Positions 32,995 to 43,087 of a stretch of 64,000 bases of DNA are shown here, piece after piece. The stretch lies in NCBI RefSeq assembly GCF_001073085.1, contig NZ_JVFV01000041.1, positions 1 to 64,000 on the forward strand, read 5' to 3'. Each line of letters opens with the position of its first letter. The first letter of the stretch is position 1. This DNA is from Streptococcus pseudopneumoniae. Lineage in GTDB: Bacteria; Bacillota; Bacilli; Lactobacillales; Streptococcaceae. The position numbers and the translations under genes were made by a program. The notes beneath the pieces are model-generated. The model made no database searches. It was not told the DNA's origin and was given only the letters and a program-made list of their open reading frames with translations.

Positions 32995-33025
32995 AGAAAA
33001 GAACCAGCTTAAACTGGTCCTTTTA
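32995..33025 (-). terminator. metG terminator
   Basis: GAACCAG-CTTAAA-CTGGTCC stem with A-run and T-run flanks, immediately after the metG stop. Confidence 0.85.
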
Positions 33026-33029
33026 GATT

Positions 33030-35027
33030 TTATCCAATCACACTTCCGTTTGGTACAGACGGATCAACTGTGAGAAGGGTTAATTTGCCATCATGTTCAG
33101 CTGAGAGGATCATACCTTGGCTGACATATTTTTTCATCATTTTACGTGGTTTGAGGTTAGCAACGATTTGTACTTTCTTGCCGACCAATTCTTGTTCGTT
33201 TGGATAGTACTTAGCAATTCCTGAGAGGATTTGGCGATCTTCACCATCTCCAGCATCCAAGCGGAATTGAAGCAACTTATCAGAACCTTCTACTTTAGAA
33301 ACTTCTTTTACTTCAGCAACACGGATTTCAACCTTATCGAAGTCTTCAAATTTGATTTCATCCTTGTTGAGTTTGAGTTCAACTTCATCTGGATTCCATT
33401 CTTTTTCGACGGCTGGCTTGTTACCTTCCATTTGTTCCTTGATATAGGCGATTTCTTCTTCCATATCCAGACGTGGGAAGATAGGTGTTCCTTTGGCAAC
33501 TACAGTGACATTTTCAGGGAAATCAGATAAACTCAAATTTTCAAGGCTAGAAACTTCTGCTAGACCAAGTTGAGTCAAGACTGCACGACTGGTTTCCATC
33601 ATAAATGGCTCAATCAAGTGGGCTACGACACGAAGGCTGGCTGCCAAGTGACTCATAACACTGGCCAATTGGTCACGATGAGCTTCATCCTTAGCCAGTA
33701 CCCATGGAGCTGTCTCATCGATGTATTTGTTGGTACGTGAGATAAGAGTCCAAACTGCCTCAAGGGCACGTGGGTAGTCAACTGCTTCCATATAGGTGTG
33801 GTAGTCAGCGATTGATTGTTCTGCTACTTGAGCAAGAGCATTGTCAAACTCAGTTACACCTTCTACATAGGCAGGGATTTGACCATCAAAGTACTTGTTA
33901 ATCATTGAAACCGTTCGGTTGAGGAGGTTTCCGAGGTCATTTGCCAATTCATAGTTGATACGGCCTACATAATCTTCTGGAGTGAAGGTTCCGTCTGAAC
34001 CAACTGGAAGGCTACGCATGAGGTAGTAACGAAGTGGATCGAGACCATAACGCTCTACTAACATTTCAGGATAAACGACATTCCCTTTAGACTTAGACAT
34101 CTTGCCGTCTTTCATGACAAACCAACCGTGGGCAATCAAACGGTCAGGCAATTTGATATCCAACATCATAAGAAGGATTGGCCAGTAGATTGAGTGGAAA
34201 CGAAGAATATCCTTTCCTACCATGTGGAAGACTGTTCCATTCCAGAACTTATCAAAGTTAGCGTGTTCATCTTGACCATAACCAAGAGCTGTCGCATAGT
34301 TAAGAAGGGCATCAATCCAAACGTAGACTACGTGTTTAGGATTTGATGGAACTGGTACACCCCAGGTAAAGGTTGTACGAGATACTGCTAAATCTTCCAA
34401 ACCAGGCTCGATAAAGTTTTTCAACATTTCATTGAGACGACCATCCGGAGTGATGAAGTCAGGATGTGATTTGAAAAATTCTACCAAACGGTCTTGGTAT
34501 TTGCTGAGGCGAAGGAAGTAAGACTCTTCTGATACCCACTCCACTTCGTGACCTGATGGAGCGATACCTCCCGTTACATTTCCAGCTTCATCACGGAAAA
34601 CTTCCGCAAGCTGACTTTCTGTAAAGAATTCTTCATCTGAAACTGAATACCAACCAGAGTATTCACCCAAGTAAATATCATCTTGAGCAAGCAAGCGTTC
34701 AAAAACTTGAGCCACTACTTTTTCATGGTAGTCATCTGTGGTACGGATGAATTTATCGTATGAGATATCCAATAATTTCCAGAGTTCTTTAACTCCAACT
34801 GCCATACCATCAACATAGGCTTGTGGTGTGATGCCAGCTTCTTCTGCTTTTTGTTGAATCTTTTGACCATGCTCATCCAAACCTGTCAAATAAAAGACAT
34901 CGTAGCCCATAAGGCGTTTGTAGCGAGCTAAGACATCACAAGCGATGGTAGTGTAGGCAGAACCGATATGAAGTTTACCAGATGGATAGTAAATCGGCGT
35001 TGTAATATAAAAATTCTTTTCAGACAT
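33030..35027 (-). CDS. metG: Methionyl-tRNA synthetase
   Basis: A 665-residue class I synthetase charging tRNA-Met. HIGSAYTT (HIGH-type motif) near residue 20, KMSKSKGN (KMSKS) near 300, anticodon-binding helical domain, and a C-terminal EMAP/Arc1p-type tRNA-binding domain ([14 protein letters not shown]...) from about 560. It lacks the four-cysteine zinc insertion of the E. coli form. I start at ATG 35025-35027 ([16 protein letters not shown]), which has GGAAA upstream and gives the pneumococcal length, not 14 codons earlier. Confidence 0.97.
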   Translation of the reverse strand: MSEKNFYITTPIYYPSGKLHIGSAYTTIACDVLARYKRLMGYDVFYLTGLDEHGQKIQQKAEEAGITPQAYVDGMAVGVKELWKLLDISYDKFIRTTDDYHEKVVAQVFERLLAQDDIYLGEYSGWYSVSDEEFFTESQLAEVFRDEAGNVTGGIAPSGHEVEWVSEESYFLRLSKYQDRLVEFFKSHPDFITPDGRLNEMLKNFIEPGLEDLAVSRTTFTWGVPVPSNPKHVVYVWIDALLNYATALGYGQDEHANFDKFWNGTVFHMVGKDILRFHSIYWPILLMMLDIKLPDRLIAHGWFVMKDGKMSKSKGNVVYPEMLVERYGLDPLRYYLMRSLPVGSDGTFTPEDYVGRINYELANDLGNLLNRTVSMINKYFDGQIPAYVEGVTEFDNALAQVAEQSIADYHTYMEAVDYPRALEAVWTLISRTNKYIDETAPWVLAKDEAHRDQLASVMSHLAASLRVVAHLIEPFMMETSRAVLTQLGLAEVSSLENLSLSDFPENVTVVAKGTPIFPRLDMEEEIAYIKEQMEGNKPAVEKEWNPDEVELKLNKDEIKFEDFDKVEIRVAEVKEVSKVEGSDKLLQFRLDAGDGEDRQILSGIAKYYPNEQELVGKKVQIVANLKPRKMMKKYVSQGMILSAEHDGKLTLLTVDPSVPNGSVIG

Positions 35028-35115
35028 AATATTTCCTTTCCAGGCAAATGAAACCTGTTTTTCTAACACTTCATTATATCACATTTTTAATGATTTTCGA
35101 TAAGGAAATCCATAC

Positions 35116-35149
35116 AAAAACAAGATAGACTAATGTCCATCTTGTTTTT
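35116..35149 (-). terminator. Terminator of the MacAB-type exporter operon
   Basis: AAAAACAAGAT pairs with ATCTTGTTTTT around a loop, 13 bp after the permease stop. Confidence 0.85.
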
Positions 35150-35162
35150 CCTGTTGATTATC

Positions 35163-36422
35163 TTATTCATATCGAAGTGCTTCAATCGGATCCAGTTTAG
35201 AAGCCTTATTGGCTGGTAGAACACCGAATATCATACCGATGCCAGCTGAGACAGCTAAACTAAAGAGAGCGATTGGGATGGATACTCCAACTTCGATTCC
35301 TGCAATCATGTTTTGAAGAAGGACACCTGCAAGCATAGTCACCCCTGCAGCTAGCACAAGACCGATGACCCCTCCTAACAAGGTTAAAATCATGGATTCA
35401 ATCAAAAACTGAACCAGAATATTAGCCCGTGTTGCTCCTAGTGCTTTACGTAGACCAATCTCACGAGTACGCTCTGTCACCGAAACAAGCATAATGTTCA
35501 TAACACCAGTACCACCGACAAAAAGGGAAATCCCCGCAATGGCACTAATAATCGTTGTTATGAAGCCAAACATTTGTTGCACTTCGTTGAAGGCTTCCGT
35601 TGCATCAGCTATCTGATATTCCCCTTGTTGAAGACCTGCAATCTCTGTCATTCTTCTTGCCAACTCTGGTCCCAAAGTCTGGGTTAAGCTAGTATCATTG
35701 ACACGGAAGACAATATTTGAAATCTCATCTGTGTTAAAATTAGCTGCTAAGGAAATATTGGTCGTGATTGGTAGTCCTCCGACTCCAAAGGCTTTGACTG
35801 CCTTGGCTTCTTTACTTGCATAAACACCAATAACACGGTAACTAATTTCGTTTACTTCAATAATCTGATTAAGCGCATCTTTTGCTGAACCAAAAAGGCT
35901 ATTGGCTAGTTCTTCATCTAGGATGATCACACTTGCGAAATCCTTATAATCTTGCGCTCTAAGGCCACGACCTGCAATGATTTCATTTTCGACCGCATCC
36001 ATATAGGTGACATTCCCACCCGTCATGTTAGCGTGTTCGACCTTTTTATCCTTATAAGTCAAGGTCACATTGGCTGAGTTGGTCACATAGTAGCTATCCA
36101 CTCCCTTGAGCTTAGCAGCTTCCTTGACCCATGCTTCTTGAGGTTTTGGTGGTTCAACAAAATCTTCTTCTCGACCACCAGACAAGGTCAGGGCAGATTG
36201 TCTTTGTGTAAAGGAACCGTCCTTACTCTTGGTAGGTGAGAAAAAGACATGGATATCTTTCTGGGACTTGGTCATATTTTTATTGACCTGACGAGACATT
36301 GAATCACCTAAGGCCATAATCACGACAACGGAGGATACACCGATGATAATCCCGATCATGGTCAAGAAGGACCGCATCTTGTGGGCCATAATGGATGAAA
36401 AGGCAAATTTCAGATTCTGCAT
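35163..36422 (-). CDS. MacB-type ABC transporter permease
   Basis: A 419-residue permease with one N-terminal membrane span (MRSFLTMIGIIIGVSSVVVIMAL), a roughly 220-residue extracellular MacB_PCD domain and three C-terminal spans (FtsX domain), including the family signature VTERTREIGLRKALGA. Together with the ATPase and membrane-fusion genes just upstream it matches the pneumococcal Spr0693-0695 (SP_0785-0787) exporter, linked to resistance to antimicrobial peptides such as LL-37 and to some antibiotics. Confidence 0.93.
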   Translation of the reverse strand: MQNLKFAFSSIMAHKMRSFLTMIGIIIGVSSVVVIMALGDSMSRQVNKNMTKSQKDIHVFFSPTKSKDGSFTQRQSALTLSGGREEDFVEPPKPQEAWVKEAAKLKGVDSYYVTNSANVTLTYKDKKVEHANMTGGNVTYMDAVENEIIAGRGLRAQDYKDFASVIILDEELANSLFGSAKDALNQIIEVNEISYRVIGVYASKEAKAVKAFGVGGLPITTNISLAANFNTDEISNIVFRVNDTSLTQTLGPELARRMTEIAGLQQGEYQIADATEAFNEVQQMFGFITTIISAIAGISLFVGGTGVMNIMLVSVTERTREIGLRKALGATRANILVQFLIESMILTLLGGVIGLVLAAGVTMLAGVLLQNMIAGIEVGVSIPIALFSLAVSAGIGMIFGVLPANKASKLDPIEALRYE

Positions 36423-36423
36423 C

Positions 36424-37125
36424 TTAGTTTTCCTCCTTTTCTACTAGGCCACTATCAGACGAAATGACACCATCACGGATGACGATTTGACGTTTGGCAT
36501 AAGCAGCGATTTCAGGCTCATGCGTAACCATGATAATGGTTTTTCCTTCTTTGTTTAATTCAACCAAAAGCTGCATAATCTGATTTCCAGTTTTAGTATC
36601 TAAGGCTCCAGTAGGTTCATCTGCCAAGATAATCGAAGGATTATTGACCAATGCACGCGCAATGGCAACCCTTTGCTTCTGACCACCTGACAACTCCGAA
36701 GGTAAATGATGACTACGCTCTGTCAACTCAACCTTTTCTAGATACTCTTCTGCTAATTTGCGACGTTTTGAAGCTGAAACTCCAGCATAAATCAAGGGTA
36801 ATTCTACGTTTTGAAGAGCATTGAGCTTGGACAAGAGAAAGAATTGTTGAAAGACGAAGCCGATTTCCTGATTTCGAACCTTGGCTAATTGTTTTTCACC
36901 TAAACCAGCTACTTCTTTTCCATCTAGAAAATACTGACCACTTGTAGGTGTATCTAACATACCGATGGTATTCATGAGGGTGGACTTACCAGAACCTGAT
37001 GGTCCCATGATTGCTACAAATTCTCCCTCGTGAACTTCTAGATTAATGTTTTTAAGGACTTGAAGTTCTTGATCACCATTGCGATAGCTACGACAGATAT
37101 TTTTGAGGCTAATTAGTTGCTTCAT
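36424..37125 (-). CDS. MacB-type ABC transporter ATPase
   Basis: A 233-residue ATPase of the LolD/MacB class: Walker A GPSGSGKST, Q-loop FVFQQFFLL, signature LSGGQKQR, Walker B IILADEPTGALD. Unlike E. coli MacB it is not fused to the permease; the permease gene follows 1 bp downstream. It overlaps the upstream membrane-fusion gene by 17 bp. Part of a three-gene peptide/drug export operon. Confidence 0.95.
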   Translation of the reverse strand: MKQLISLKNICRSYRNGDQELQVLKNINLEVHEGEFVAIMGPSGSGKSTLMNTIGMLDTPTSGQYFLDGKEVAGLGEKQLAKVRNQEIGFVFQQFFLLSKLNALQNVELPLIYAGVSASKRRKLAEEYLEKVELTERSHHLPSELSGGQKQRVAIARALVNNPSIILADEPTGALDTKTGNQIMQLLVELNKEGKTIIMVTHEPEIAAYAKRQIVIRDGVISSDSGLVEKEEN

Positions 37126-38296
37126 CAGTCTTCACCTCTTTTCCTTCTTGCAAGGAAGCTGTCGGATTACTGATGACTTTTGCTCCATCTGTCAGACCAG
37201 ATGTGATTTCTTGATTTTCTGCATCTGCATTGCCCAAACCAACTTCAATTTTTTTGGCCTTTTGATTTTCATCAAGGATCCAAACATAGTTTTTATCTTC
37301 TTCCATGACTACGCTGGTGATCGGAACAATCAATGCTTTGCTAGTGCTTTTCACTTCGACACTGACTGTAAAGCCCTGTTTCAAATCACCAATTTCGCTA
37401 GTTACATCGACTGTATATGGGTATTTTGAACCTGTGTTTGAAGCAGCTAAGCTACTACTTGCTTCACTGTTATTTTTTGGATAATTTGAAATATAGCTAA
37501 TCTTACCATTCCAAGTTTTATCTGGGTAAACCTTGGAAGTGAAAGTGACTTCTTGGCCTACAGATAGATTGGCAAGGTTGTACTCAGAAAGCTCTCCCTT
37601 GACCTGCAAGTTATCGTTACTTACGATATGAACCAAAACTTGACTATTTCCTGTTGGAGATTTTGAAACATTCCGATTCACTTCAACAACTGTTCCCTCT
37701 ACCGTACTCAATACCGTAGCAGCATTCAACTGGGCTTGAGCTTTTTCGAGTTGCGCTTCTGCATCTGCACGCACATCACGAGCATCGCTGATTTGAGAAT
37801 CAATAGCAGCTGTGGCAGAACCGGATGACTGAGCTGGCGCTTGTCCAGTTGCTCCTTCTAGACCTGCTTGCGGAAGGCTCGGTGTTGCTGCGGCGGTATT
37901 TCGAGCCTCATTCAGTTCATTGATATGACGGTTAGCTTTAGCAACAGCACGACTGGCAGCATCATAGGCAGCCTGGGCTTCTGTGCTACTATACTTGACG
38001 AGAGCCTGTCCTTCGCTGACCTGATCACCAACAGAAACCAAGACCTCATCCAAGTCACCCTTGCTTGCATCATAATAGATGTATTGTTCGTTTTGAGCAG
38101 TTACTGTACCAGATAAAAGAACTGAAGATGCCACAGACCCCTCTTTGGCAAGGACTATCTTAGCAGTTTCATCTTTTGCTGCAGCTTGATTTGGTTGTCT
38201 CAATAGAAGAACAGCTGCTGCTCCCACTACAAGTACTGACGCCACTCCAATAGCAGTAAATAAAGGCCATTTCTTAGCTTTTGACTTTCTTTTCAT
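37109..38296 (-). CDS. MacA-like membrane fusion protein (HlyD/RND adaptor family)
   Basis: A 395-residue adaptor with one N-terminal membrane helix (about 9-30), a split lipoyl/barrel-sandwich region (residues 60-95 and 195-215), a coiled-coil hairpin between them rich in Ala/Gln (QAAYDAASRAVAKANRHINELNEA), and a beta-barrel domain. The Gly/Ala/Gln-rich tip insert near 140-165 (TAAATPSLPQAGLEG) is low complexity. In Gram-positives this adaptor forms a tube across the cell-wall zone for the ABC exporter. First gene of the operon. Confidence 0.93.
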   Translation of the reverse strand: MKRKSKAKKWPLFTAIGVASVLVVGAAAVLLLRQPNQAAAKDETAKIVLAKEGSVASSVLLSGTVTAQNEQYIYYDASKGDLDEVLVSVGDQVSEGQALVKYSSTEAQAAYDAASRAVAKANRHINELNEARNTAAATPSLPQAGLEGATGQAPAQSSGSATAAIDSQISDARDVRADAEAQLEKAQAQLNAATVLSTVEGTVVEVNRNVSKSPTGNSQVLVHIVSNDNLQVKGELSEYNLANLSVGQEVTFTSKVYPDKTWNGKISYISNYPKNNSEASSSLAASNTGSKYPYTVDVTSEIGDLKQGFTVSVEVKSTSKALIVPITSVVMEEDKNYVWILDENQKAKKIEVGLGNADAENQEITSGLTDGAKVISNPTASLQEGKEVKTDEATN

Positions 38297-38536
38297 AGCA
38301 ATACCCCTTTTATAAATATATATGTTAAGATTATAGCATATATCCTAAAAATGGACAATTTATTTCTCATTATCCAAAAACATTTGCTAAAATCTTTTAT
38401 TGTTGTATTAGTTATATAATACACTTTCTTTTTTATTTTTGCAAGCATTTTCTTAAAAATTTTAAACGTAGCAGATTTTTGCATTGACCTTCAAAAAAAG
38501 ATAGAATATGACTAGAAAACAACAAAGGAGCTTTCT

Positions 38537-39883
38537 ATGAGAGAATACGATATTATCGCCATTGGAGGAGGTAGCGGGGGTATTGCTACCATGAATCGTG
38601 CTGGTGAGCATGGCGCTAAGGCGGCAGTTATTGAGGAAAAGAAATTAGGTGGAACTTGTGTCAACCTCGGCTGTGTCCCTAAAAAAATCATGTGGTACGG
38701 TGCTCAAATCGCAGAGGGTATCCACAAATATGGACCTGACTATGGTTTTACAAGTACTGGGAATCAATTTGATTACGCAAGGCTTCGTAAGAATCGTGAA
38801 GCCTATATTGACCGTGCTCGCTCTTCTTACGATGGAAGCTTTAAGCGTAACGGAGTTGATTTAATTGAAGGACGCGCCGAGTTCGTTGATGCTCATACAG
38901 TCAGTGTCAATGGTGAGTTGATCCGTGCTAAGCATATCGTGATTGCAACTGGGGCCCATCCTCATATCCCTGCCATTCCTGGTGCTGAACTAGGTGGTAG
39001 TTCTGATGATGTCTTTGCCTGGGAAGAATTGCCAGATTCAGTAGCCATTCTTGGAGCAGGTTACATTGCTGTCGAATTAGCTGGCGTGCTCCATACCCTT
39101 GGTGTACAGACTGATTTATTCGTCCGTCGTGAGCGTCCACTTCGTGGATTTGATAGCTATATTGTTGAGAGCTTGGTTCAAGAAATGGAAAATACTGGAT
39201 TAAACCTCCACACCCATAAGGTTCCAGCAAAACTTGAAGAAACTGCACAAGGTATTACCATTTATTTCGAAGATGGCAGCACTCATACTGCCAGTCAAGT
39301 TATCTGGGCAACTGGTCGCCGTCCAAATGTTGAAGGACTTCAACTCGAAAAAGCTGGTGTTACCCTCAATGAACGCGGCTTTATCCAGGTTGATGAATAC
39401 CAAAATACTGTCGTTGAAGGTATCTACGCACTTGGAGATGTCACAGGTGAAAAGGAACTAACTCCTGTTGCTATCAAGGCTGGCCGTACCCTATCCGAAA
39501 GACTCTTCAACGGCAAAACCAATGCCAAAATGGACTACACGACTATTCCAACTGTTGTCTTCTCTCACCCAGCTATCGGAACTGTTGGTCTAACTGAGGA
39601 AGAGGCTATCAAACAGTACGGCGAAGAAAATGTCAAAGTCTATACTTCAAAATTCGCATCTATGTATTCTGCAGTTACCAGCCACCGTCAGGAAGCTCGC
39701 TTCAAGCTAGTTACAGCTGGTGAGAACGAAAAGGTAGTTGGTCTTCATGGTATCGGCTACGGCGTCGACGAAATGATTCAAGGTTTTGCAGTTGCTATCA
39801 AGATGGGAGCTACAAAAGCTGATTTTGATGCTACAGTTGCTATCCATCCAACAGGATCGGAAGAATTTGTGACCATGCGTTAA
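38537..39883 (+). CDS. gor: Glutathione reductase
   Basis: A 448-residue FAD disulfide reductase reducing glutathione disulfide with NADPH. The FAD motif [15 protein letters not shown], redox-active pair [18 protein letters not shown] motif [11 protein letters not shown] followed by the arginines RRERPLR, and the C-terminal catalytic HPTGSEE (His-Glu) are all present. Streptococci import rather than make glutathione, and Gor keeps it reduced for oxidative and metal stress. It is expressed from its own promoter (TTGACC ... TATGAC-like at about 38485-38515), divergent from the exporter operon. Confidence 0.97.
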   Translation: MREYDIIAIGGGSGGIATMNRAGEHGAKAAVIEEKKLGGTCVNLGCVPKKIMWYGAQIAEGIHKYGPDYGFTSTGNQFDYARLRKNREAYIDRARSSYDGSFKRNGVDLIEGRAEFVDAHTVSVNGELIRAKHIVIATGAHPHIPAIPGAELGGSSDDVFAWEELPDSVAILGAGYIAVELAGVLHTLGVQTDLFVRRERPLRGFDSYIVESLVQEMENTGLNLHTHKVPAKLEETAQGITIYFEDGSTHTASQVIWATGRRPNVEGLQLEKAGVTLNERGFIQVDEYQNTVVEGIYALGDVTGEKELTPVAIKAGRTLSERLFNGKTNAKMDYTTIPTVVFSHPAIGTVGLTEEEAIKQYGEENVKVYTSKFASMYSAVTSHRQEARFKLVTAGENEKVVGLHGIGYGVDEMIQGFAVAIKMGATKADFDATVAIHPTGSEEFVTMR

Positions 39884-39911
39884 TACAAAAAGAGACCATC
39901 TTGGTCACTCA

Positions 39912-39956
39912 GATTGAAGAAAAACCTATTTAGGACCATTTTCTTCAATCTTTTTC
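39912..39956 (+). terminator. gor terminator
   Basis: GATTGAAGAAAA pairs perfectly with TTTTCTTCAATC (39939-39950) around a 15-nt loop, followed by TTTTTC. A smaller hairpin, GACCATCTTGGTC, precedes it. The remaining 39957-40150 holds no gene I can see. Confidence 0.85.
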
Positions 39957-40155
39957 TTTTATTAGAGCAAATTATAAAACACTTAAAAATAGCATCCCAT
40001 CAGGATTCCCAAGAATTTTCACTATATGGTAACCAAGCTCCATAAGGGGACTTTTTTTATTACGGATAAGATCTATCTGTGTTCTGAAAAAAACTAGCCG
40101 GCTTTTTTGTCTCAATCGGCCGTTACAAATTTGTAACCTTTATTTTTAAAATAGG

Positions 40156-40216
40156 TTGACAATCTTCCCCCTTCCAGTATAATAGTTACTATAAATAAAA
40201 AAAGAGGTTAACTATT
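40156..40216 (+). promoter_or_regulatory. bioY promoter with BirA-type operator candidate
   Basis: TTGACA (40156-40161) and TATAAT (40178-40183) are separated by 16 bp. An inverted repeat, AATAGTTA at 40181-40188 and TAACTATT at 40209-40216, starts inside the -10 and ends directly at the TTG start codon. The right arm lies within GTTAAC. The arm sequence and its spacing of 20 bp suit a BirA-like biotin repressor acting on a biotin-uptake gene. Confidence 0.6.
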
Positions 40217-40756
40217 TTGAAAAAAGCACATATTTACGCTATTCCTGCTATTGGAGCTGCTCTGATTGCAGTATTAGCCCAAATCAGTATCCCAATTGGA
40301 CCAGTACCATTTACTCTACAAAACTTTGCTATCGGACTCATTGCTACTGTTTTTAGACCTAGAGAAGCTGTCCTCTCTGTTGGACTTTATCTATTACTTG
40401 GCGCCATTGGTCTTCCTGTCTTTGCTAGTGGGGGAGCTGGTTTTCATGTTTTGGTAGGTCCAAGCGCTGGCTATCTTTGGTTTGACCTTGTCTATGCTGG
40501 ACTTACGTCCTATCTTATCCATAAGAAAAGTGGCTATATTCGTATCTTTCTTGCAAATCTCTTGGGAGATTCCCTTGTCTTTGTTGGTGGTATTCTCAGC
40601 CTCCACTTCCTTGCTGGTATGCCTTTTGATAAAGCACTAGCTGTCGGTGTACTTCCCTTTATCATTCCTGATCTTGCAAAAATCCTTGCCATCAGTTTTA
40701 TCGGTCGAGCACTCCTTCAACGTCTCCGTACTCAATCCTATTTTTCAAGCAAATAA
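40217..40756 (+). CDS. bioY: Biotin transporter BioY
   Basis: A 179-residue S-component of an ECF-type vitamin transporter with about six membrane helices. The hallmark segments VLAQISIPIGPVPFTLQNFA at the N-terminus, LYLLLGAIGLPVFASGGAGF, and GPSAGYLWF are present. It captures biotin and works with the shared energy-coupling module encoded elsewhere. The start is TTG (40217-40219) with AGAGG upstream. The operator overlapping the promoter and start codon implies biotin-responsive control. Confidence 0.94.
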   Translation: MKKAHIYAIPAIGAALIAVLAQISIPIGPVPFTLQNFAIGLIATVFRPREAVLSVGLYLLLGAIGLPVFASGGAGFHVLVGPSAGYLWFDLVYAGLTSYLIHKKSGYIRIFLANLLGDSLVFVGGILSLHFLAGMPFDKALAVGVLPFIIPDLAKILAISFIGRALLQRLRTQSYFSSK

Positions 40757-40787
40757 AAAGAGGCCGGGTTTTTCCCAGCTTCTTTTG
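40757..40787 (+). terminator. bioY terminator
   Basis: AAAAGAGGCCGGG-TTTTT-CCCAGCTTCTTTT, an imperfect stem immediately after the bioY stop. Confidence 0.65.
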
Positions 40788-40807
40788 GATTATTCTTACA
40801 TGATTGC

Positions 40808-41023
40808 TTATTGATTCTTAAAGGCATCGACCATCACTTGAAACTCCTCGTTTGAGAGGGTGATTCCTTTCCCCATCTTAGTGTGGTCTGGACTCCAAGC
40901 ACGAATGTCAAACTTTGCTGGTGCTCCATTAAAGCTGACACGATTGATTTCCTTGGTCCAACCTTTTTCATTCTCTGAAAGCGTAAGTAAGTGTTCTTCG
41001 ATTTCAAATGTAAATTCTGCCAT
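40808..41023 (-). CDS. YdbC/PC4-like single-stranded DNA-binding protein
   Basis: A 71-residue protein of the YdbC (PC4-like) family: FTFEIEEHLLTLSENEKGWTKEINRVSFNGAPAKFDIRAWSPDHTKMGKGITLSNEEF. The lactococcal homologue is a dimeric PC4-fold protein that binds single-stranded nucleic acid. AAGGAGAA precedes the ATG. It is a single gene converging on bioY; the role is possibly in transcription or repair. Confidence 0.85.
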   Translation of the reverse strand: MAEFTFEIEEHLLTLSENEKGWTKEINRVSFNGAPAKFDIRAWSPDHTKMGKGITLSNEEFQVMVDAFKNQ

Positions 41024-41121
41024 TGTATTCTCCTTTTAATTGTCTTCACTTGATTATTCGTAAAATCTTGTAGATTTTTTTAAAATTGTATATAATAATG
41101 GTAAAAAGAAGGGAGGCTCCG

Positions 41122-41442
41122 ATGAAAGATTTATTTAAACATATTCAACAAAAATTCCAAGGATTTCTCAACGGACGAGAAGAACCAGATCATTCCAAAG
41201 CTGACTCCCTGACAAGTGCCATTAAAGAGGCACTCCTGAAAAAAACTGCTGTCCACATTATTTTTTCAGATACAAGTTTTACAGGGGATATCATCAAATT
41301 TGATACGGACCGCCAGCAAATTATCGTTAAAAATTTTGCAAAAAATGTGACCCGCATTATTCGAATCCCAGATATTCAAAAAATAAGTTTTGTTCCCTCA
41401 ACTGTCCAAACTGCCCAAAAAAATCGATTTAAGAAAGAGTGA
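41122..41442 (+). CDS. Conserved streptococcal protein, unknown function
   Basis: A 106-residue basic soluble protein. Residues 30-90 form a likely beta-barrel (AVHIIFSDTSFTGDIIKFDTDRQQIIVKNF...IRIPDIQKISFV) reminiscent of small Sm-like or YolD-type folds, but I do not recognise a family with confidence. I start at the ATG at 41122 with GGGAGG upstream, not 12 codons earlier. A TATAAT lies just before. The stop is inside a strong bidirectional terminator. Confidence 0.7.
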   Translation: MKDLFKHIQQKFQGFLNGREEPDHSKADSLTSAIKEALLKKTAVHIIFSDTSFTGDIIKFDTDRQQIIVKNFAKNVTRIIRIPDIQKISFVPSTVQTAQKNRFKKE

Positions 41443-41470
41443 GATGAGTTTTCTTCATCTCACTCTTTTC
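41437..41470. terminator. Bidirectional terminator
   Basis: GAGTGAGATGA (41437-41447) and TCATCTCACTC (41455-41465) form a perfect 11-bp stem followed by TTTTC, between convergent genes. Confidence 0.9.
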
Positions 41471-41472
41471 TA

Positions 41473-41811
41473 TTAACGGATTTGTTCAAAATGAAGGTGA
41501 ACAGCAATATGTTCTCCGTAACCACTTCTCTCTAAATCCCGCTGCAAACGGTAAGAGATATAGTGTTCAGCAATGGTGATGTAACCTGCACCAAGCAAGC
41601 GATGTTCAACCATTGATTGAATCATGCTGATCGTCGCACGCTCCACTTTTGCCTCTTCTAGATCCAAGACAACTTTCTTTGTTACCTGAGCTAGATTTTG
41701 ACGTAAATCATCGGTCAAAACATAAACAGTTTGAGCAGCTTTGAGAATGGCTTGATAGATTTTATCTGGATCAAAGTCGGCAACTTGTCCATCACGTTTA
41801 ATGACTTGCAT
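41473..41811 (-). CDS. ATP-cone domain protein
   Basis: A 112-residue protein consisting of an ATP-cone domain (VIKRDGQVADFDPDKIYQAILKAAQTV... AEHYISYRLQRD), the nucleotide-sensing module found at the N-terminus of ribonucleotide reductases and in NrdR. It lacks NrdR's zinc ribbon. Stand-alone ATP-cones may act as nucleotide-dependent regulators; no target is evident. It follows trmD by 12 bp and is probably cotranscribed with rimM-trmD. Confidence 0.85.
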   Translation of the reverse strand: MQVIKRDGQVADFDPDKIYQAILKAAQTVYVLTDDLRQNLAQVTKKVVLDLEEAKVERATISMIQSMVEHRLLGAGYITIAEHYISYRLQRDLERSGYGEHIAVHLHFEQIR

Positions 41812-41823
41812 AGGCTTCTCCTT

Positions 41824-42543
41824 TTAATTTGTATTTTCTTTAATGTCCGCTAACATTTTAGCTTCTTCTGCTGTTAATTCGTAATGTTCCAACAAATCTG
41901 GTCTACGCTCATAAGTTTTTTTGAGACTTTCATAGAGACGCCATTGGCGAATCTTCTCATGATGCCCACTCATAAGCACTTCTGGAACCACCATACCTCG
42001 ATAATCATAGGGACGAGTGTACTGAGGATATTCAAGGAGCCCAGATGAAAAGCTATCATCTTGGTGACTGGTTTCCTTCCCAATTACTTCTGGTATCAAG
42101 CGAACCGTCGCATCAATCATGGTCATTGCTGCCAGTTCACCACCAGTTAGCACATAATCACCTAGGGAAATCTCATCTGTTACCAAGGTCTTAATGCGTT
42201 CATCATAGCCCTCGTAGTGACCACAGATAAAGATGAGTTCCTCTTCTTGTGCTAAATCTTCAGCATAAGCCTGGTCAAACTGCTTACCAGCAGGATCCAA
42301 AAGAATCACGCGCGGATTCTTCTTTTGAATAGCATCAAAGGCATCAAAAATCGGTTGCGCTCGTAGCAACATCCCTTGACCACCTCCGTAGGGTTCGTCA
42401 TCGACATGACGAGCCTTTTCAGCATATTCACGAAAATTATGATACTGGATGTCAAGAAGTCCTTTTTCACGGGCCTTTCCAACGATGGAATGTTCTAGCG
42501 GTGAGAACATCTCTGGAAAGAGGGTTAAAATATCAATCTTCAT
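41824..42543 (-). CDS. trmD: tRNA (guanine-N1-)-methyltransferase
   Basis: A 239-residue SPOUT-class enzyme that methylates G37 of tRNAs to prevent +1 frameshifting; essential. The start [22 protein letters not shown], the [11 protein letters not shown] knot loop and [15 protein letters not shown] are diagnostic. It overlaps rimM by 11 bp. rpsP, khpA, rimM and trmD lie in the same orientation within 3 kb, matching the conserved ribosome-maturation neighbourhood, although two other genes interrupt it here. Confidence 0.97.
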   Translation of the reverse strand: MKIDILTLFPEMFSPLEHSIVGKAREKGLLDIQYHNFREYAEKARHVDDEPYGGGQGMLLRAQPIFDAFDAIQKKNPRVILLDPAGKQFDQAYAEDLAQEEELIFICGHYEGYDERIKTLVTDEISLGDYVLTGGELAAMTMIDATVRLIPEVIGKETSHQDDSFSSGLLEYPQYTRPYDYRGMVVPEVLMSGHHEKIRQWRLYESLKKTYERRPDLLEHYELTAEEAKMLADIKENTN

Positions 42544-43051
42544 CGTCTAACCCCTCTAAGAGTTCTACATCCACGCGCTTATTGGGAATGTCCACATTAA
42601 GCACAACCGGTGGGATATATGGTAAAAGCAGATCACGTTTTCCCTTACGCTTAACTACCCAAACATCATTGGCCCCTGGTTGAAGAATTTCCTTAATGGT
42701 TCCAATCAAGTTATCACCCTCGTAGACCTCTAGTCCAATAATCTCGTGATAGTAAAATTCACCCTCATCTAGGTCATTAAGGTTTTCTTCCGCAACCTTC
42801 AAACTGTAGCCCTTATATTTTTCAATATCATTGATGTGATACATATCCTTAAATTTGATAATATCAAAGTTTTTATGCTTACGGTGACTTGCGATAGTCA
42901 CTGTTTTAACAAATTGATCCTTCTCATCAAACAAGGCCAGCTCTGCACCTTTTTTAAAGCGTTCTTCCGAAAAATCCGTCACAGATAAGACTCTCATCTC
43001 ACCTTGCAAACCTTGTGTATTGACGATTTTTCCAACGTTAAAATAGTTCAT
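42533..43051 (-). CDS. rimM: Ribosome maturation factor RimM
   Basis: A 172-residue 30S maturation factor. The N-terminal RimM domain ([29 protein letters not shown]) and C-terminal PRC-barrel domain ([24 protein letters not shown]...[19 protein letters not shown]) are complete. It binds S19 and assists 30S head assembly. It overlaps trmD by 11 bp. The 36-bp gap upstream leads to an alpha/beta hydrolase gene that is not normally in this operon. Confidence 0.96.
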   Translation of the reverse strand: MNYFNVGKIVNTQGLQGEMRVLSVTDFSEERFKKGAELALFDEKDQFVKTVTIASHRKHKNFDIIKFKDMYHINDIEKYKGYSLKVAEENLNDLDEGEFYYHEIIGLEVYEGDNLIGTIKEILQPGANDVWVVKRKGKRDLLLPYIPPVVLNVDIPNKRVDVELLEGLDDED

Positions 43052-43087
43052 TTGATCTCCTGTAATTTCCTTATCTCCATTTTCTTC

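Noticed and set aside
38293-38484. 63-residue minus-strand ORF upstream of the MacA-like gene
   Set aside because: It lies in very A+T-rich promoter DNA between divergent genes, has no good ribosome site and overlaps the MacA-like start; its sequence is low complexity.
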